A program made the position numbers and the translations under genes. Below, in pieces: positions 6,585 to 8,384 of a stretch of 8,384 nt of DNA. The stretch covers positions 1 to 8,384 of the forward strand of contig JBHIER010000121.1 of the NCBI GenBank assembly GCA_046760705.1. Direction: 5' to 3'. The notes beneath the pieces were generated by a model. The model was not told the DNA's origin, did not search any database, and was given only the letters and a program-made list of their open reading frames with translations. How positions within the stretch are numbered: position 1 is the first letter of the stretch; each line of letters opens with the position of its first letter. The stretch is from JBHIER01 sp046760705 [NCBI: bacterium]. Lineage in GTDB: Bacteria > JBHIER01 > G020348925.

Positions 6585-7382
6585 TTGGGACAACATTTTC
6601 TGAAGGACGACATTGTCGCTCAGAAGATTGTAGACGCCCTGGCACTGGGCGGACAGGAGACGGTTGTCGAAATCGGTCCGGGATTGGGTGTTTTGAGCCG
6701 CCATCTGGTAGCTGCCGCCAGGCATGTTATCGCCGTAGAGATTGATCCCAAATTGAGCGACACCTTATCCGAACAGCTCGGGCAGTTCCCACATTTTCAT
6801 CTCCTTCGCCGCGATATCTTAGAGGCCGACCTGAGGCAGATCCGTCTTCAGTACAGTTCTGAGAGATTGAAAGTGGTGGGCAATCTCCCCTATGCGATCA
6901 CCACCCCCATCCTCTTTTTCCTCCTGCAATACAAATCCGAAATAGAGCAGGTGGTGGTTACGGTCCAAAGGGAGGTGGCTCAGAGAATCCTGTCGCCACC
7001 GGGCGGGAAGGAGTACGGAGCCCTCTCCGTTGCGGTCCAATACCATTCTGTTCCGGAGCGAATTCTCGAGATTCCGGCCAGCGCTTTTTATCCCAGGCCA
7101 AAGGTCGATTCCACCGTCCTCAGACTCCGGATATTGGAGCGCCCCTCCGTATCTGTAAAGGACGAGAGCCTCTTCTTCCGCGTGGTCAGATCCGCCTTCG
7201 GGCAGAGGCGAAAGATGTTGCGCAACGCTCTCTCTGCAGCCTTTGGTCTCTCAGCGGACGAGCTTGAAGGCATCTCAATACACTCGGGGATCGATCTGAG
7301 ACGCAGGGGTGAGACATTGAGCCTGGCCGAGTTCGGCCGGCTGAGCGACGCCCTGTGGCGGCTGAAGAGGCAGAAGCCTTGA
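6585..7382 (+). CDS. ksgA: 16S rRNA (adenine-N6) dimethyltransferase KsgA/RsmA, start uncertain
   Basis: KsgA dimethylates two adjacent adenines in helix 45 of 16S rRNA late in small-subunit assembly, using S-adenosylmethionine. Numbering from the TTG at 6585 (265 residues): the AdoMet-binding motif I is E29-I-G-P-G-L-G35, followed by VIAVEID; the catalytic motif IV is N100-L-P-Y103; the FYPRPKVDSTVLRL block and the RRKMLRNAL segment of the C-terminal domain are intact. The frame upstream of 6585 continues open to a stop at 6516 and encodes SKVLSNYGIHPRKR just before LGQHFL, which resembles the usual KsgA N-terminus (compare ..LxRYGIRPRKRLGQHFL in relatives). Thus real coding probably begins near 6522. 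The TTG at 6585 has an AGGA five bases upstream and is the only standard start in frame, so it is given here. Using it would drop the basic N-terminal residues. Erm methylases are less likely given the context. Confidence 0.9.
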   Translation: MGQHFLKDDIVAQKIVDALALGGQETVVEIGPGLGVLSRHLVAAARHVIAVEIDPKLSDTLSEQLGQFPHFHLLRRDILEADLRQIRLQYSSERLKVVGNLPYAITTPILFFLLQYKSEIEQVVVTVQREVAQRILSPPGGKEYGALSVAVQYHSVPERILEIPASAFYPRPKVDSTVLRLRILERPSVSVKDESLFFRVVRSAFGQRRKMLRNALSAAFGLSADELEGISIHSGIDLRRRGETLSLAEFGRLSDALWRLKRQKP

Positions 7383-7436
7383 TGAGAAAAGAATGTTCTG
7401 TCCAATCCAGAGGATTTCCCATTATCCAAAAAAATC

Positions 7437-7469
7437 TTGACAAAAGGCAACAAAATTACTATCTATAAT
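7437..7469 (+). promoter_or_regulatory. Promoter-like motif downstream of ksgA
   Basis: A perfect -35 hexamer TTGACA (7437-7442) and a perfect -10 hexamer TATAAT (7464-7469) are present, but 21 bases apart instead of about 17. A weaker -10 (TATCTA, 7460-7465) would restore 17-base spacing. It may be the former promoter of the hicBA remnant. The rest of 7383-7571 shows no gene; a five-pair hairpin (AATCC 7404-7408, GGATT 7412-7416) is too weak to call a terminator. Confidence 0.35.
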
Positions 7470-7571
7470 TGTGACAACAGTCTCGGAAAAACAGATTGAC
7501 AGGGACTGAAGGAACACGCAAATCGAACGCAAAGGTATAGGCGAGCGGATCGTCCAAATGAGAAATGAACC

Positions 7572-7747
7572 ATGAATATAGAGAATGAACGTGAGGAAGA
7601 CGGCCGTTGGATTGCTGAAGTCCAGGATTTGTCTGGTGTGTGGGTCTAATAAAAAAGTTGTGGGTGAGCGATTTCAGAGTTCGAGTGTTGGCCCTTCGAG
7701 TGCTGGCAGCTTTGTTACGAATTGGTTGAACCATCTGACGGCAATCA
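7572..7747 (+). pseudogene. Decayed hicB-hicA toxin-antitoxin remnant
   Basis: An ATG at 7572 opens a 25-codon frame ending at TAA 7647-7649. Its product contains EREEDGRWIAEVQDLSGV, which matches the N-terminus of the HicB antitoxin family closely (remembered consensus EREEDGRWIAEVPxLPGV). After two stop codons, frame 2 (from about 7664) reads VRVLALRVLAALLRIG, then TGA (7727), TI, TGA (7736), RQS. The first part fits the HicB C-terminal KVQALALRVLA; the second part fits the HicA toxin N-terminus RVLAALLRIGWTIxRQS with stops replacing W and a basic residue. The distance from the N-terminal piece to ALRVLA is 50 bases where an intact HicB would need about 51, so a one-base deletion is likely. 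HicA and HicB appear fused at the shared RVLA, as if sequence between two RVLA-coding stretches was deleted. Nothing functional is expected. Similarity may extend weakly to 7770. Confidence 0.65.
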
Positions 7748-7805
7748 AGCACTTCCCGTCATGTCCAGGCGCACAATTCGGGCTGCAATCCAGAAGTTGA
7801 CCATA

Positions 7806-7836
7806 TTGTATCATGTCGGGTTGGATCGTATAGAAT
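7806..7836 (+). promoter_or_regulatory. Weak candidate promoter for the antitoxin gene
   Basis: TTGTAT (7806-7811) and TATAGA (7829-7834) are 17 bases apart; TAGAAT (7831-7836) is an alternative -10. The match is modest and is reported because a toxin-antitoxin operon would need its own promoter just upstream of 7855. Confidence 0.22.
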
Positions 7837-7854
7837 CGTGTATTGAGAAGAAAA

Positions 7855-8115
7855 ATGACCAAGAACACCGTTCAAGTCACCGTAGTTTTACCTGATAATT
7901 TGGCCCGTGAGGCCGAAGCCAACGGTCTGCTAACTTCTCAAGCATTGGAGACTATGCTTCGCGAAGGACTTCGTCGGCGTCGTGTCGTTCATTTGTTTAA
8001 AGCAGCAGACCGACTGGCAGGATTAGCTATGCCGCGGCTAACAGGAGCTGAGGTTGAAGAGGAAATCCGAGCTGTTCGTGATGCGAGGCGGGCCCCTAAT
8101 GCGAGTGGTGGCTGA
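7855..8115 (+). CDS. Antitoxin of a PIN-toxin (VapBC-like) module
   Basis: An 86-residue protein. The N-terminus VQVTVVLPDNLAREAEANG has the short beta strand plus helix pattern of ribbon-helix-helix-like DNA-binding antitoxins. The middle (LREGLRRRRVVHLF) is strongly basic, and the C-terminal part (LTGAEVEEEIRAVRDARRA) is acidic-helical, the region that in such antitoxins wraps the toxin. I recognise this as the small antitoxin that usually precedes PIN proteins of the COG1569 type, from remembered family patterns only. The ATG at 7855 is chosen; an in-frame TTG at 7843 would add four residues (MRRK). AGAAG just upstream is a weak ribosome site. Its end overlaps the following toxin gene by 17 bases, typical of translationally coupled modules. 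It would be expected to repress its own promoter. The frame is intact although its partner is broken. Confidence 0.75.
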   Translation: MTKNTVQVTVVLPDNLAREAEANGLLTSQALETMLREGLRRRRVVHLFKAADRLAGLAMPRLTGAEVEEEIRAVRDARRAPNASGG

Positions 8116-8346
8116 TACGAATATGGTCATCTCTGGGTTGTTGTGGCGAGGACCACCACGCCAGATTCTGGAAGAGGTTCGCGCAGGGGAAATAACACTG
8201 TTCACCAGTGCTATGCTGTCAGCAGAATTGGAAGAGGTTCTCCATCGCGAGAAATTTGCTCAACGCCTTGAAATGGCGGTGTTAAGGCGAGAGATTTGGT
8301 GATCGGGTATGCAGCACTGGCGAGAATTGTATTTCTCCATAATTGA
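8099..8346 (+). pseudogene. Frameshifted PIN-domain toxin (COG1569-like)
   Basis: From ATG 8099 the frame reads MRVVADTNMVISGLLWRGPP, the hallmark start of a PIN ribonuclease toxin, with the first catalytic aspartate D6 and a conserved E43 (LSAELEEVLHREKFA). The frame stops at 8300-8302 after 67 residues, although family members usually have about 130-140. Moving to frame 1 near 8279 continues the homology: VKARDLVIGYAALARIVF, ending at a stop at 8344-8346. The expected bases GCG GGT GTT AAG appear as GCGGTGTTAAG at 8276-8286, pointing to loss of one G. A second lesion probably lies near 8335, because the later DPDDD acidic block of the active site does not appear before the window ends. An upstream in-frame ATG (8054) lies deep in the antitoxin gene and is not favoured. 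Without the last acidic residues no RNase activity is expected. A sequencing error remains possible. Confidence 0.72.
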
Positions 8347-8348
8347 AA

Positions 8349-8380
8349 AGAGAAGCCAGAGTCGATTCTCCGACTTCTCT
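8349..8380. repeat. Seven-base inverted repeat at the window end
   Basis: AGAGAAG (8349-8355) pairs with CTTCTCT (8374-8380); a small inner stem (AGA 8358-8360 with TCT 8367-8369) is possible. It follows the broken toxin gene. No T tract follows within the window, so terminator status is undecided. Confidence 0.35.
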
Positions 8381-8384
8381 CACT

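Noticed and set aside
7585-7800. Open frame of 71 codons after ksgA
   Set aside because: It runs in a shifted frame over the hicBA remnant, whose family similarity is found in the other two frames.
7761-7892. Short frame beginning MSRRTIRAAIQKL
   Set aside because: It overlaps the antitoxin start, has no convincing ribosome site and resembles no family I know; the MSR part may be leftover HicA sequence.
1-8384. CRISPR array, transposase or phage genes
   Set aside because: No regularly spaced direct repeats and no integrase or transposase motifs were found on either strand.

Overview
The window reads as a chromosomal housekeeping segment of a Gram-negative-type bacterium with moderately high GC, followed by a short accessory tail. 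All convincing genes are on the + strand. An EnvC-like amidase activator implies an amidase-based cell-division system of the kind found in diderms. The order holB - ricT - metG - tatD - ksgA resembles arrangements I recall from Firmicutes and from Desulfobacterota (former Deltaproteobacteria). I lean to Desulfobacterota or a neighbouring phylum, but the window alone does not settle the taxonomy.

Layout. Positions 1-1143 hold the C-terminal part of an EnvC-like protein (its start lies outside the window). It is followed after 3 bases by holB (DNA polymerase III delta prime), then ricT (PSP1-family Fe-S protein), then, after 143 bases, metG with a C-terminal tRNA-binding domain. Positions 5104-5689 are a 586-base non-coding gap rich in inverted repeats, with a plausible promoter near its upstream third. 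Then come tatD (metal-dependent hydrolase) and ksgA (16S rRNA dimethyladenosine transferase). The ksgA reading frame is intact through its conserved core, but its homologous N-terminus runs upstream of the only usable start codon (TTG). A very strong Shine-Dalgarno sequence sits further upstream with no normal start codon after it.

Downstream of ksgA the character changes. From 7383 the sequence holds a promoter-like motif, a decayed hicB-hicA toxin-antitoxin remnant that I recognise only by translating short pieces in shifted frames, an intact small antitoxin gene, and an overlapping PIN-domain toxin gene broken by an apparent one-base deletion. This looks like a graveyard of toxin-antitoxin modules at the edge of a conserved operon.

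The intact genes serve core information processing: replication (HolB), tRNA charging (MetG), ribosome maturation (KsgA), DNA or nucleic-acid quality control (TatD), RNA or regulatory functions (RicT), and cell-wall separation (EnvC). I found no CRISPR array, rRNA, tRNA, transposase or completely novel multi-gene system. The most interesting points are the missing ksgA start, the structured gap before tatD, and the decayed toxin-antitoxin tail. All family assignments are from recognised motifs and remembered consensus sequences; no alignment or database search was run.
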